A DNA stretch of 64,000 nt. Origin: Chitinophagaceae bacterium BSSC1 (GTDB taxonomy: Bacteria; Bacteroidota; Bacteroidia; Chitinophagales; Chitinophagaceae). The translations under genes and the position numbers were made by a program. The DNA lies in contig NKJC01000001.1 in NCBI GenBank assembly GCA_002256435.1, forward strand, positions 1,860,001-1,924,000, read 5' to 3'. Shown piece by piece: positions 51,820 to 61,502 of the stretch (positions are counted from its first letter, which is position 1; the number at the start of each line of letters is the position of its first letter). The notes beneath the pieces are model-generated. The model did not search any database and was not told the DNA's origin. It was given only the letters and a program-made list of their open reading frames with translations.

Positions 51820-52173
51820 TTAAAATGAAGCAACCATGGCCATTGATTCACGAGCCATTTGTTGGTTGTATTCAAAAGTCAATCTTTTGTGATTCACTAA
51901 GTCTACAATGGTACCAATTAAGCAAAGTCCACCTGTAAAAAAGTACAAAATACCCATACCATTTTGGCCCACCATAAAGCGTTGAAAACCAGCCACACCA
52001 AAAAAGCCAAGAATACAGCCTAATAAAACTTGGTCTGTTTTTCTTCTTTTGCCATTGTATACGGCTATAAAACTTTGCATTTTGTGTTCAGGAATTTCCC
52101 TTGTTAAGGCCTGCAAAAAGATTAGTTCTTCACCTTCCAATGCAGGAATTAAGTTAATTAGGTTGTTGCTCAT
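51820..52173 (-). CDS. TM2 domain-containing protein
   Basis: The 117-residue protein has a C-terminal TM2 domain of two helices around a short loop (LGCILGFFGVAGFQRFMVGQ, MGILYFFTGGLCLIGTIVDL), with the G-x2-RF and D-x-V residues of the family. Function is unknown. Its start overlaps the end of the DUF2752 gene by 20 bases, indicating coupling. Confidence 0.88.
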   Translation of the reverse strand: MSNNLINLIPALEGEELIFLQALTREIPEHKMQSFIAVYNGKRRKTDQVLLGCILGFFGVAGFQRFMVGQNGMGILYFFTGGLCLIGTIVDLVNHKRLTFEYNQQMARESMAMVASF

Positions 52174-52468
52174 GGTGTTTGTTTTGTTTGATTAGTAGCC
52201 TTATCCTGTTAAATATAACAAGAACTGCTAAAATTCCTAGAGGATGGTGATAAAAGGAGCTAGCAAAGTCTGCACGGAGTGCATAATGGATGGAATGACC
52301 AATGCCGCAACCTGGGCATTTGCCAAAACCCAATAAACTGAATATGCAAAGCGATGTCTCTGACTTGTTCACGGGTAGGAAAAACAATACTATCAGCGCT
52401 GCAGACCAAAACAGGAGCTCAAAGTTTTTCCAAATCCATTTGATCATATGTTTTACAGCAGTCCCCAT
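52154..52468 (-). CDS. DUF2752 domain-containing protein
   Basis: The 104-residue protein has two or three membrane helices and the DUF2752 motif FGKCPGCGIGHSIHYALRAD, in which the CPGCG and following basic/aromatic residues are conserved. Function is unknown. It overlaps the TM2 gene by 20 bases and shares a base with the MarC stop at 52468. Confidence 0.87.
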   Translation of the reverse strand: MGTAVKHMIKWIWKNFELLFWSAALIVLFFLPVNKSETSLCIFSLLGFGKCPGCGIGHSIHYALRADFASSFYHHPLGILAVLVIFNRIRLLIKQNKHHEQQPN

Positions 52469-53046
52469 TATTTACCAAATGCACCAATATTGGAACTAAA
52501 GATCTTAACCGCAATGGCCAACAGGATTACCCCAAAGAATTTACGAACGGCCAATAAACCCGCTTCACCCAGGGCGTGTTCAATCATTTTCAAGGACTTG
52601 AGTACAATATAAACCACAATCAGGTTGATGATAATCCCAGCTAGAATATAGGTTTCGTCAAAATTGGCTTTTAAAGACATGATGGTAGTAAGGGTACCAC
52701 TTCCTGCAATAATGGGAAAAGCAATGGGTACCACCGAGCCAGACTTGGCATCCTTATCGCCCTTGAATATTTCGTGCCCCAAAACCATTTCTAAACCCAG
52801 CAAGAAGATCACAATAGAACCACCCACAGCAAAACTTCTAATATCTAAACCCAGGATTCTCAAAAAAGGCCTTCCCGCAAAAAGGAATAAAATCATCAGA
52901 CCCCCTGAAACAAATGTGGCTTGAAAAGACCGGATACCACCCATTTTGTCTTTTAAGGAGATCAACAGGGGAATGGAACCCACAATATCTATCACCGCAA
53001 ATAGGGTGAAACTGACTGTTAAGAGTTGGTCTATTTGGAAATCCAT
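52468..53046 (-). CDS. MarC family integral membrane protein
   Basis: The 192-residue protein has six membrane helices and family motifs: FTLFAVIDIVGSIPLLISL, VPIAFPIIAGSGTLTTIMSL and FGVILLAIAVKIFSSNI. MarC proteins are of unknown transport function; the early link to multiple antibiotic resistance has not held up for all members. It begins the run MarC, DUF2752, TM2, DUF3179. Confidence 0.9.
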   Translation of the reverse strand: MDFQIDQLLTVSFTLFAVIDIVGSIPLLISLKDKMGGIRSFQATFVSGGLMILFLFAGRPFLRILGLDIRSFAVGGSIVIFLLGLEMVLGHEIFKGDKDAKSGSVVPIAFPIIAGSGTLTTIMSLKANFDETYILAGIIINLIVVYIVLKSLKMIEHALGEAGLLAVRKFFGVILLAIAVKIFSSNIGAFGK

Positions 53047-53071
53047 ATGCTGTTTTTATTAAAGATACAAC

Positions 53072-53677
53072 TTAGGTAAAAGAAGGTCTATGTTGTTCCT
53101 TAGTTGAAGGAGTAATATTATGTAAGAGCTCGTGTTCAAAGCCATTTTGCGTTGGAACAATTTTTACCACAGCGCCATAATGCAACTGAAAAGCGCTAAA
53201 AGATTCCTTTAAATCAATCCCTGTAATATGGGCCAAAACACTTCTCAATACACCACCATGCCCAACAATGGCAGCTGTTTGACCAGTTTGAACAATGGCT
53301 TGAAACTGAGCCACCACCCGATTGTGTAATTGCTGATAACTTTCCCCACCAGGCACCACCACGTTTATAAAGTCATCCATCCAGGGCTGAATTTCTGGTT
53401 TGGGTATGGCATCCCAGTGTTGCATTTCCCATTCTCCACAATTCAATTCCATTAAGGTTGGATGTAGACTAATACTATGTTCTGGGAAAAGCTGTTTAGC
53501 CAATTTGGAGCAGCGTTGTAAGGGAGAACTATAAACTTGTTCAATAGTATTGGGTAGGCAATCCTGAATAGCAGCGGCTTCTGATTCAAAAGTTTCGGTA
53601 ATATCTAAATCGGTTTGGCCATAGCAGATGCCTTTTTCTACAAGGGGTGCTGTATGTCTGATCAGGTAGATTTCCAT
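53072..53677 (-). CDS. Histidine phosphatase family protein, CobC-like
   Basis: The 201-residue protein has the phosphohistidine motif IYLIRHTAPLVEKGICYGQT (RHT), VYSSPLQRCSKLA, LMELNCGEWEMQHW and the second His in AAIVGHGGVLRSVL. These fit alpha-ribazole phosphatase CobC in cobalamin assembly, although other phosphatases share the pattern. No other cobalamin gene is adjacent. Interest comes from the B12-binding regulator elsewhere in the window. Confidence 0.83.
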   Translation of the reverse strand: MEIYLIRHTAPLVEKGICYGQTDLDITETFESEAAAIQDCLPNTIEQVYSSPLQRCSKLAKQLFPEHSISLHPTLMELNCGEWEMQHWDAIPKPEIQPWMDDFINVVVPGGESYQQLHNRVVAQFQAIVQTGQTAAIVGHGGVLRSVLAHITGIDLKESFSAFQLHYGAVVKIVPTQNGFEHELLHNITPSTKEQHRPSFT

Positions 53678-53765
53678 GATGCGAATTACCGGATTTTTCC
53701 CCTAATGGCAACATGAAATGATTCATAAGTTGAAGTTTACTACATTTATCACTTACTATTTAATT

Positions 53766-55121
53766 ATGCAAGGCAAACAGCAATTGAATCTATTTAGCTT
53801 CACCATGATTGTGGTGGGTTTGGTGATTGGGATGGGAATTTTTAGATCCGCAGCCACTAGTGCCAAAGACGCTATTGAACCATCGGTCTATTTTACAGCT
53901 TGGTTATTGGGCGGGTTCTTTGCTTTTTGCGGGGCATTAACCTATGCAGAAATAGGTAGCCGTTTCCCCGTGACCGGGGGATATTATAAGATCTTCTCTT
54001 ATGCCTATCATCCCAGTATTGCGTTTGCCATTAATTGTATTATCCTCATCAGCAATGCAGCCTCATTAAGTGGTGTGGCCTTGATTGGTAGTGGGTATAT
54101 TACCAAATTGTTTCCCCAAATTAATTGGACCGATATTGACAAGGCACTGATTAGTTGTGGCGCTATTTTGATTTTTTATTTGATTAACCTGCGTGGTTTG
54201 CGAATCAGTTCCAAGGCCCAGAATTTTCTGATGCTCATTAAAATTGGGATGATCTTGGTATTAATTGCAGCCCTATTTTTTCCAGAATCTGCATGGCATA
54301 CAACCATTCCAGCTCCTGCGGTTCCTACACCCAATATTAGTTGGATCCAAAGTTTGGGGATTAGCTTAATTGCCGTATCCTTCACCTATGGGGGCTATCA
54401 GCAAACCATCAATTTTGGGAATGAAGTGGCACAGCCCGCCAAAAATATTCCTCGTGGTATTTTTATTGGGATTGCCATCATCATTGGTTTGTACTTATTA
54501 GTCAATCTGAGTTACTACCATATTATTGGTTTTGAAAACATGAAAGGTGAACGTGAAATTGCCTATGTAGTGATGAGCAAAGTCTTTGGTAAAACGGGGG
54601 CCGATATTTTTTCTTTCTTCCTCTTCTTTGGAGTACTGGCATATGTAAATGCCTTACTCATGAGCAATCCGCGGGTCATGTATGCCATGAGTACAGAAGG
54701 TGCATTACCCAAAATCTTTGGTAAACAATCTGAAAAAAATGACGTGCTGGTTTTCTCTCTCACCATTTTTGCCAGCATGTGTGTGGTCATTTTATTCTTT
54801 GCCCAAACCTTTGAGAAGATCCTCAACTTTACCATCTTCTTAGACTGTTTTGGTATGGTAGCATCCTCTGCCACTATATTTATTTTGCGCAAAAGAACCA
54901 AGCATTTAGACGGTACAGGTATTTATAAAATGAAGCTCTATCCCTTGCTACCACTGATTTTCATGGGTGCCTATTTATTTGTAGGCGTGAGCATTAGTAT
55001 ACAAACACCCAGTATTGCCCTAATTGGCATTAGTGTTTTAGCAGCCTTTATGTTACTCTATTTTATCGCGCAGCGATTTTCAAAAACGCCTATTGTATCT
55101 ACCCATCAAGAACTTGACTAA
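53766..55121 (+). CDS. APC family amino-acid permease
   Basis: From ATG 53766 (MQGKQQLNLFSFTMIVVGLV) the protein is 451 residues with twelve predicted helices. It has VIGMGIFRSAATSAKDA, the consensus amino-acid transporter start, and GGYYKIFSYAYHPSIAFA, VSFTYGGYQQTINFGNEVAQ and VMYAMSTEGALPKIFG, as in LAT-type exchangers. The earlier ATG 53718 would add a leader of 16 residues and is rejected. It overlaps the PLP enzyme gene by one base, suggesting a joint role in uptake and breakdown of a sulfur or related amino acid. Confidence 0.86.
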   Translation: MQGKQQLNLFSFTMIVVGLVIGMGIFRSAATSAKDAIEPSVYFTAWLLGGFFAFCGALTYAEIGSRFPVTGGYYKIFSYAYHPSIAFAINCIILISNAASLSGVALIGSGYITKLFPQINWTDIDKALISCGAILIFYLINLRGLRISSKAQNFLMLIKIGMILVLIAALFFPESAWHTTIPAPAVPTPNISWIQSLGISLIAVSFTYGGYQQTINFGNEVAQPAKNIPRGIFIGIAIIIGLYLLVNLSYYHIIGFENMKGEREIAYVVMSKVFGKTGADIFSFFLFFGVLAYVNALLMSNPRVMYAMSTEGALPKIFGKQSEKNDVLVFSLTIFASMCVVILFFAQTFEKILNFTIFLDCFGMVASSATIFILRKRTKHLDGTGIYKMKLYPLLPLIFMGAYLFVGVSISIQTPSIALIGISVLAAFMLLYFIAQRFSKTPIVSTHQELD

Positions 55122-56293
55122 TGGAACTATCGTATATACTCAACGAATTTGCCGAGGAAAGGGACAATTATTTTAGGGCCATTGCCCCACCCATTGTACA
55201 GACCAGCAATTTTGCTTTTAAGACAGTGGATGATATGCGTAAGGCATTTGAAGACGAATACAGTACTTGGTTGTATAGTAGGGGTCTGAACCCAACCGTA
55301 GAGATTCTTAGAAAAAAATTGGCTGCACTAGACAAGGCGGAAGATTGTTTGGTATTCAATAGCGGAGCCGCTGCCATTTTTGCCGCGGTTCTAGCCAATG
55401 TAAAATCGGGGGATCATATTTTAAGCGTGAAGAACCCCTATACCTGGGCCAAGAAAATGTTTGAAGAGATCCTGCCCCGTTTTCAAGTAAGCCATACTTA
55501 TATAGACGGAACCAACTTGGACAATTTTAAAAATGGGATTCTACCCAATACCACGGTCATCTATTTAGAATCGCCCAATAGCTGGACCTATGAATTACAA
55601 GACTTGGAAGCTGTGGCTGCACTTGCCAAAGCAAATGGTATTGTAACCATTATTGACAATAGTCATTGCACACCACTGTATCAACAACCCTTTGCTATGG
55701 GAATTGACCTAGTGCTACAATCGGCCACCAAATATATTAGCGGACATAGTGATGTAGTGGCGGGTGTATTAAGTGGTAGCAAAACCATGATTGAACGGAT
55801 CTTCAATAGTGAATACATGAATATTGGCTCGGGTATCCAGCCTTTTAATGCCTGGCTGCTCATTCGGGGGCTCAGAACCTTGGAAGCCAGACTGGAAAGA
55901 ATTGAAAGAACCATCCTTCAGGTCTTACCCTATTTACAGAACCATCCCAGGATTGACCGGGTTATTTACCCACTTGATCCGGCTTTTCCGCAGTATGCAT
56001 TGGCCAAAAAACAAATGTCTGGAGCCGGTGGGCTGCTCACATTTAGTATTAAGGCCCAGGATTGCCAGACCATTGAAACTTTTTGCAATTCCCTTAAACA
56101 TGTGCTCATGGCGGTTAGTTGGGGTGGGCATGAGTCCTTGATTATTCCCAAATGTTCGGGTATGAAACCGGAAATGTTTAACCCCGCCAATCCAGAACAC
56201 CGCTTGCTCCGGTTCTATGTGGGATTAGAGTCTGCGGATTACCTGATTCAGGACCTTGAACAGGCTTTTTTGGCTATTCAAGACCTTTCATAA
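55121..56293 (+). CDS. PLP-dependent transsulfuration family enzyme
   Basis: The 390-residue protein is of the Cys/Met metabolism PLP family. Visible are LYSRGLNPTVEILRKKLAAL, NSGAAAIFAAVLANVKSGDH, the PLP Asp in IIDNSHCTPLYQQP, and the PLP lysine in SATKYISGHSDVVAGV (near 204). Members include cystathionine gamma-synthase, cystathionine beta-lyase and methionine gamma-lyase; I cannot choose between them. It is translationally linked to the permease by a one-base overlap. Confidence 0.87.
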   Translation: MELSYILNEFAEERDNYFRAIAPPIVQTSNFAFKTVDDMRKAFEDEYSTWLYSRGLNPTVEILRKKLAALDKAEDCLVFNSGAAAIFAAVLANVKSGDHILSVKNPYTWAKKMFEEILPRFQVSHTYIDGTNLDNFKNGILPNTTVIYLESPNSWTYELQDLEAVAALAKANGIVTIIDNSHCTPLYQQPFAMGIDLVLQSATKYISGHSDVVAGVLSGSKTMIERIFNSEYMNIGSGIQPFNAWLLIRGLRTLEARLERIERTILQVLPYLQNHPRIDRVIYPLDPAFPQYALAKKQMSGAGGLLTFSIKAQDCQTIETFCNSLKHVLMAVSWGGHESLIIPKCSGMKPEMFNPANPEHRLLRFYVGLESADYLIQDLEQAFLAIQDLS

Positions 56294-56363
56294 GATTTTT
56301 TGACGCTTTTAGTCTAATTCCTTTCCGTCTGTCTAATTTTTCTGCAGGTGCAAGGCTTTGGTG

Positions 56364-56371
56364 TATTTTTG
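56364..56371 (+). promoter_or_regulatory. -7 box ahead of the TolC gene
   Basis: TATTTTTG is an exact TAnnTTTG match, 7 bases before the ATG at 56378, which would make the mRNA nearly leaderless. No matching -33 TTTG is seen. Confidence 0.35.
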
Positions 56372-56377
56372 TTTTAT

Positions 56378-57799
56378 ATGAAGAAGTTATTCACCCTTTT
56401 TGCTTTAACAGCTACCCTTCATTCTGTTGCTCAGGAGAAATGGGATTTGCGCCGTTGTGTGGACTATGCCATACAAAATAATATTTCCGTGAAACAGGCG
56501 GATGTGCAAGCACGATTGTCAAAATTACAGGCCGATCAGGTTAGACTAACCCGTTTGCCCAATGCCAATGCCAGTGTAACCACCACTTATCAGCACGGTT
56601 TGAACATTAACCCTACCACCAACGTGTTTGAAAACATAGACATTTCGGGTGGTAATCTTGGGTTTCAGGCCAATTACACCATTTTCAACTGGTTCACCAG
56701 AAAGAATAATATTGAAGCCAACGCCATTTCTGCCAAGGCCGATGAAATGAATATTGAGAAAACCAAGAATGACCTAGCCCTTACCGTGGCCAATGCTTTC
56801 TTGCAAGTGATGTTGCGCAAAGAACAAGTGAATGTGAGTAAGGTACAATTGCAACAGTCACAAGAACAATTGCGTAACACGCGCAAATTTGTAGAAGCCG
56901 GAAGTCAACCAGAGTTAAACGCCATTCAAATTGAAGCTCAAGTAGAAAGAGATAGTTCCACTTATATTCAAGCACTAGCTGGGGTTGAACAAGGATTGAT
57001 CAATTTGAAAGCCTTTATGAATATTGATTTTGCAACAGCTTTTGATATAGTTTATCCCGATGTGGCAAGCATTCCAGTTGAAAATCTATTAGACTTACAA
57101 CCTGAATCTGTCTATAGTTTGGCCATTGCCAACCAGCCACAGCAAAAAGTAACTGCTTTGCGCATTGAAGCGGCCCAGCGTTTGGTAGCAGCTTCTAGAG
57201 GTGCTATGTATCCTACGCTTACTGCTTCTGGTTCTTTAAGCACCCGATTTGCCAATAACGTATATGATTATCGTACACAATCTATTGTAGGAAATACAGG
57301 TGCTTATGCTTTGGACAATACCAAACAATATCCAGTGTATGCTCCTTTAAATAGCGTTGTAGGAATTGATAAAGTAGCTTTTGGTGCACAGTTGAACCGC
57401 TATTTTGGTCAGGCTATAGGGTTGAATTTGAGCGTGCCATTGTTTAATGCACACCAAGCAAGAACACAATGGGAGCGCACCAAGATCAACGTACGTCAAA
57501 CACAATTACAAGACGATCAGGAAAAACAAACCCTGCGTTCTAATATCTACAACTCTTATCAAGACGCTTATTCTGCCTTACAGAAATACAACGCTGCTAA
57601 GAAAAGTGTTGCTGTTTCAGAAAAAGCATTGGACTATGCACAAAAAAGATATGACGTTGGTTTATTGGGAACACTGGATTTGATTACTACACGTAACAAC
57701 GTGTTTACCGCTAAGATCACTGAATTGAGCAACCATTACGAATACGTTTTCAAATTAAAAGTGCTGGAGTTTTACAAAGGCCTAGGCATTAAATTATAA
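56378..57799 (+). CDS. TolC family outer membrane efflux protein
   Basis: From ATG 56378 the protein is 473 residues, with a signal peptide (MKKLFTLFALTATLHSVAQ) and two TolC/OEP repeats: WDLRRCVDYAIQNNISVKQA with coiled helices, and the second starting around residue 280 (AAQRLVAASRGAMYPTLTAS, AQKRYDVGLLGTLDLITTRN). It forms a channel through the outer membrane. An adaptor gene follows by 39 bases. An ABC or RND permease partner is not adjacent. Confidence 0.9.
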   Translation: MKKLFTLFALTATLHSVAQEKWDLRRCVDYAIQNNISVKQADVQARLSKLQADQVRLTRLPNANASVTTTYQHGLNINPTTNVFENIDISGGNLGFQANYTIFNWFTRKNNIEANAISAKADEMNIEKTKNDLALTVANAFLQVMLRKEQVNVSKVQLQQSQEQLRNTRKFVEAGSQPELNAIQIEAQVERDSSTYIQALAGVEQGLINLKAFMNIDFATAFDIVYPDVASIPVENLLDLQPESVYSLAIANQPQQKVTALRIEAAQRLVAASRGAMYPTLTASGSLSTRFANNVYDYRTQSIVGNTGAYALDNTKQYPVYAPLNSVVGIDKVAFGAQLNRYFGQAIGLNLSVPLFNAHQARTQWERTKINVRQTQLQDDQEKQTLRSNIYNSYQDAYSALQKYNAAKKSVAVSEKALDYAQKRYDVGLLGTLDLITTRNNVFTAKITELSNHYEYVFKLKVLEFYKGLGIKL

Positions 57800-57838
57800 G
57801 AACACCAAACATTAACACACAAAGAAACACTGTTTAAT

Positions 57839-59203
57839 ATGAGCAAGAAATTGATTTGGATCATTGTTGGATTGGTAGTGGTCATAGGAGTATTGATTGG
57901 CTTGAAAAAAGCTGGCATCATTGGTAAAGAAGAAGGTACCAAAGTATCTACTGAAAAAGCGGTTAAACGCAATATCATTGAAACCGTCAACGCCAGTGGT
58001 AAAGTATATCCAGAAGTAGAAGTAAAAGTAAGCCCCGATATCAGTGGTGAGATTACTGAGCTTTTTGTTAACGAAGGAGATACCGTAAAGAAAGGTCAGA
58101 TCTTGGCTAGAATTTATGCAGATATCTACTCCACACAGCGTGACCAAGTAGCTGCAGGTGTAAACCAAGCAAAAGCACAGTTGTCTAATTCAAGCGCAAA
58201 CCTAGTTGGCTTAAAAGCTACTTTGGATAATGCAAAAGCTGTTTATGACCGTCAGAAAAAACTGGTGGATGAAAAAGTAATTTCTAGAGCAGAATTTGAA
58301 AATGCCCAACAAGCATATCGTTCAGCTGAAGCTAGCTATAATGCTGCCAAAGAAGGATTGAAAAGTGGCGAAGCAAATATTCAAGGTGCACAAGCCCAGT
58401 TGTCAAGAGCTGACAAGGATTTGTCTAGAACTGTGATTACTGCCCCAATGGATGGATTAGTAAGCTTATTGAGTGTTAAAAAAGGAGAAAAAGTAGCAGG
58501 TAATAGCTTTAACGTTGGTACAGAAATGATGCGTATTTCTGATATGCGCTCTATTGAAGTGAGGGTGGATGTTGGAGAAAACGATATTCCAAAAGTAAAA
58601 ATTGGAGATACCGCCGTTGTAGAAGTGGATGCCTATATTAACCGTAAGTTCAAAGGATTGGTATACAAAATTGCCAACCCAAGTACTGGTAATAGCCTAT
58701 CAGGTAGTTCTAGCTCTGATGTAACCAATTACAAAGTGCATATTCGTTTATTGCCTGAGTCTTATGCTGATTTGATTACCCCTAAAAAAAGCTTCCCATT
58801 CCGTCCAGGTATGAGTGCTAGTGCAGATATTCAAACCAAGACCAAGGCCAATGTATTGTCAATTGCTTTGAATGCGGTAACTACTAGAGACAAAAACGGA
58901 GACATTAAAGATGGAGGTAAAAAAGATGAGAAAAAACCGGAAACTACCGAAGCTAAATCTACCAGCGCTGATGATGATATTGAAGAAGTAGTATTTGTGT
59001 ATCAGAAAGATGGTACGGTTAAAAAATTCAAAGTTAAAACTGGCGTACAAGACTTGAACAATATTGAAGTATTGGAAGGTCTGAAAGAAGGTGATGAAGT
59101 GGTAACAGGACCTTATACCATTGTAAGTAAAACACTAAAAGACGGTGCCAAAGTAATGGTGGTTGCCAAAGACAAGTTGTACGACGATAAGAAAAAGGAC
59201 TAA
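57839..59203 (+). CDS. HlyD/MacA-type periplasmic adaptor
   Basis: The 454-residue membrane-fusion protein has one N-terminal anchor (LIWIIVGLVVVIGVLIGL), a lipoyl-like pair (VSPDISGEITELFVNEGDTV, VITAPMDGLVSLLSVKKGEK) around a long alpha hairpin (about 105-200), a beta barrel, and a charged C-terminal insertion (DGGKKDEKKPETTEAKSTSA). MacA is the nearest type. Its usual MacB permease is not next to it. A strong terminator 18 bases after the stop ends the operon here. Confidence 0.88.
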   Translation: MSKKLIWIIVGLVVVIGVLIGLKKAGIIGKEEGTKVSTEKAVKRNIIETVNASGKVYPEVEVKVSPDISGEITELFVNEGDTVKKGQILARIYADIYSTQRDQVAAGVNQAKAQLSNSSANLVGLKATLDNAKAVYDRQKKLVDEKVISRAEFENAQQAYRSAEASYNAAKEGLKSGEANIQGAQAQLSRADKDLSRTVITAPMDGLVSLLSVKKGEKVAGNSFNVGTEMMRISDMRSIEVRVDVGENDIPKVKIGDTAVVEVDAYINRKFKGLVYKIANPSTGNSLSGSSSSDVTNYKVHIRLLPESYADLITPKKSFPFRPGMSASADIQTKTKANVLSIALNAVTTRDKNGDIKDGGKKDEKKPETTEAKSTSADDDIEEVVFVYQKDGTVKKFKVKTGVQDLNNIEVLEGLKEGDEVVTGPYTIVSKTLKDGAKVMVVAKDKLYDDKKKD

Positions 59204-59221
59204 AACTATAACAACAACAAG

Positions 59222-59251
59222 AAAAGGCATCGGTAATTCCGATGCCTTTTT
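59222..59251 (+). terminator. Rho-independent terminator of the TolC/MacA operon
   Basis: AAAAGGCATCGG (59222-59233) pairs perfectly with CCGATGCCTTTT (59239-59250) around TAATT, ending in TTTTT. It lies 18 bases after the adaptor stop codon and would also stop minus-strand transcription. Confidence 0.93.
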
Positions 59252-59271
59252 CATTTAACAGATGCCTTTCG

Positions 59272-59279
59272 TATGTTTG
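59272..59279 (+). promoter_or_regulatory. Promoter -7 box of gpsA
   Basis: TATGTTTG is an exact TAnnTTTG match 20 bases before the gpsA ATG. The -33 region falls at the end of the terminator and is not a good TTTG. Confidence 0.45.
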
Positions 59280-59299
59280 CTGTCTAATAATCCTATTGC

Positions 59300-60304
59300 A
59301 TGCAGTTTGGTATCATTGGAAGTGGAAGTTGGGCTACTGCTCTGGCAAAGATCCTAACGGATAATGGCAACAATATTTATTGGTGGATCCGCAGTGAGGA
59401 AGCCATTCAGCAAATGAGAAAGCGCAAACACAATGCGCATTATCTCAGTGGTGCTTATTTTAACCAAGACCAGTTGCAAATGAGCAATGACATTGCAACT
59501 GTTGTTGCAAGTTCTGATGTCTTGGTGATTGCTGTTCCTTCTGCTTATGTGGTTGACGCGCTGTCAACTCTAGACAAAGGGGCTTTCAAAGGCAAGAAAG
59601 TGGTCTCCGCCATTAAGGGCATCCTGCCAGATTCTTATGAATTACTCAATGAATATTTGGCCAAGGAATTTCAATTGCCATTAGAAGATTATTTTACTGT
59701 GTTGGGTCCTTGCCACGCAGAAGAAGTAGCTGCCGAAAAATTATCTTATCTCACTTTCTCCGGTATTCAAGAATCAGAAGCCTATGGCATAGCCCGATAT
59801 TTTCAAACAGAGTATTTGAATACCTTGGTGAATCATGACGTACTAGGCGTGCAGTTTGCAGCCGTGCTCAAGAATATCTATGCACTGGGTGCAGGTATTG
59901 CACATGGCTTGGAATATGGAGACAATTTCTTGAGTGTGTATATTGCCAATGCAGCTAATGAAATGGTGGGCTTTTTACGAACATTATTACCCGTTAAAAA
60001 TTCTGATAATCCAGAGATTAATTATGCCGCATCGGTGTATTTGGGAGACCTATTGGTAACCTGTTATTCCTTGTATAGCCGAAATAGAACCTTTGGTAAC
60101 ATGATTGGTAAGGGTTATTCTGTAAAAGCCGCGCAGCTGGAATTGAATATGGTGGCCGAAGGTTATAATGCCAGTAAGTGTATTGAAAAGATCAACGAAC
60201 AACTCAAAGCTGAAATGCCTATTGCACATACCATCTACCAAATCTTATGGGAGCAATTAAGCGCTGAAGATGGGTTCAAAAAAATTGAAGGTTATTTGGT
60301 CTAG
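59300..60304 (+). CDS. gpsA: NAD(P)H-dependent glycerol-3-phosphate dehydrogenase
   Basis: The 334-residue enzyme has the Rossmann motif FGIIGSGSWATALAKIL, VVSAIKGILPDSYELL with the lysine, VLGPCHAEEVAAEKLSYLTF, and the substrate-site QFAAVLKNIYALGAGIAHG (catalytic Lys), ending in the GpsA helical domain. It makes glycerol-3-phosphate from dihydroxyacetone phosphate for lipids. It follows a terminator, and its stop overlaps the convergent hemW stop by 4 bases. Confidence 0.95.
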   Translation: MQFGIIGSGSWATALAKILTDNGNNIYWWIRSEEAIQQMRKRKHNAHYLSGAYFNQDQLQMSNDIATVVASSDVLVIAVPSAYVVDALSTLDKGAFKGKKVVSAIKGILPDSYELLNEYLAKEFQLPLEDYFTVLGPCHAEEVAAEKLSYLTFSGIQESEAYGIARYFQTEYLNTLVNHDVLGVQFAAVLKNIYALGAGIAHGLEYGDNFLSVYIANAANEMVGFLRTLLPVKNSDNPEINYAASVYLGDLLVTCYSLYSRNRTFGNMIGKGYSVKAAQLELNMVAEGYNASKCIEKINEQLKAEMPIAHTIYQILWEQLSAEDGFKKIEGYLV

Positions 60305-61437
60305 TCTTCTGCTGATAAGAAAAATAAATCGGAAGCAATGCCATCGGCTAAGAGCCTGCCTGCTTTAGTCAGTATCAAAGCATGGTCCTCTAAGTAAGCA
60401 TCGCCACGGGCAATATATTTTTTAGACTCCAACAAAATTTGCGCTGTTTTTTCTTGACCCCAAAGGGCTGAGACCCTGTTTAAATTAAGCCCTTCCATGG
60501 TGCGCAATGAAGTCATGATATACTCATTCAATTGTTGCTCAGCAGTGAGTGTTTCTAATTCAAAAGGCAATGATCCTTTGTTCATGCTTTGGATATAGAG
60601 ACTATTATTTGCCAAGTTCCATTGCCTACTTGTTCCATTAAACGAATGCGCCGATGGGCCAATCCCCAAATATGACGCGCCACTCCAATAACTGCTATTG
60701 TGTTTGCTTCTATGACCGGGCAGGGCAAAATTGGAAATCTCATAGTGTTCAAAACCAGCTTCTTCCATCCACTGCATCAACAAACTAAAATGCCTTGCTT
60801 GTTTTTCAGGATCCACCGCCTCTATCTGTTTTTTCTCAATCATTTTTTCCAATCCCGTTTTGGGCTCCACGGTTAAAGCATAACAGGAAAGATGGCTAAT
60901 GCCTGCGGCGATAGCTAGGTCAACATTTTGCTTCCAAGCTTCATCAGATAGGGTAGGTGTTCCATAAATTAGGTCAATGGTCAGGTTATCAAATCCAGCT
61001 TGCTTGGCCAGCCGAATACTATCAATTGCTTGTTGGGCATGGTGTGCCCTATTCATCCACTGAAGGTCAGCGTCTACAAAAGACTGGATGCCGATGCTAA
61101 GCCTATTTATGCCTAGTGCTTTCCAAGCCAATAAAGCTGTAGGGTTAATATCGTCAGGATTGGTTTCTATGGTAATTTCTGCTCCATCCACTATTTGAAA
61201 TTGGCTCCTGATTTGTAGGAACAAGCTTTCCAATAATTCAATGGGAACCAAGGAAGGCGTGCCTCCTCCCAAGTAGATGGTGGCTAGGGGTTCTTGTAGA
61301 TAATCCTTTTGTAGCTGCAATTCTTTTTCCATGGCAGCCAACATGGCGGGCAATTGCTGATGGGTAGTAGAAAAATGGAAATTGCAATAATGGCAAGCTT
61401 TTCTGCAAAATGGAATATGAATATAGAGTCCTGCCAT
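60301..61437 (-). CDS. hemW: Radical SAM heme chaperone HemW
   Basis: The 378-residue protein has the radical SAM cluster motif FCRKACHYCNFHF (C-x3-C-x2-C-N-F), typical of HemW, GTIYLGGGTPSLVP-like IYLGGGTPSLVP, ETNPDDINP, and NRLSIGIQSFVDADLQWMNR. The HemN C-terminal domain follows. HemW binds heme and passes it to respiratory proteins; it lacks the coproporphyrinogen-oxidase N-terminus of HemN. A hemD gene lies 1.1 kb away. Confidence 0.93.
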   Translation of the reverse strand: MAGLYIHIPFCRKACHYCNFHFSTTHQQLPAMLAAMEKELQLQKDYLQEPLATIYLGGGTPSLVPIELLESLFLQIRSQFQIVDGAEITIETNPDDINPTALLAWKALGINRLSIGIQSFVDADLQWMNRAHHAQQAIDSIRLAKQAGFDNLTIDLIYGTPTLSDEAWKQNVDLAIAAGISHLSCYALTVEPKTGLEKMIEKKQIEAVDPEKQARHFSLLMQWMEEAGFEHYEISNFALPGHRSKHNSSYWSGASYLGIGPSAHSFNGTSRQWNLANNSLYIQSMNKGSLPFELETLTAEQQLNEYIMTSLRTMEGLNLNRVSALWGQEKTAQILLESKKYIARGDAYLEDHALILTKAGRLLADGIASDLFFLSAED

Positions 61438-61502
61438 GGAACAAAACTAAAGGCTTCTTTAACCCATTGGTCTAAATTGGTAGATTATCTTTTGCGGGGA
61501 TT

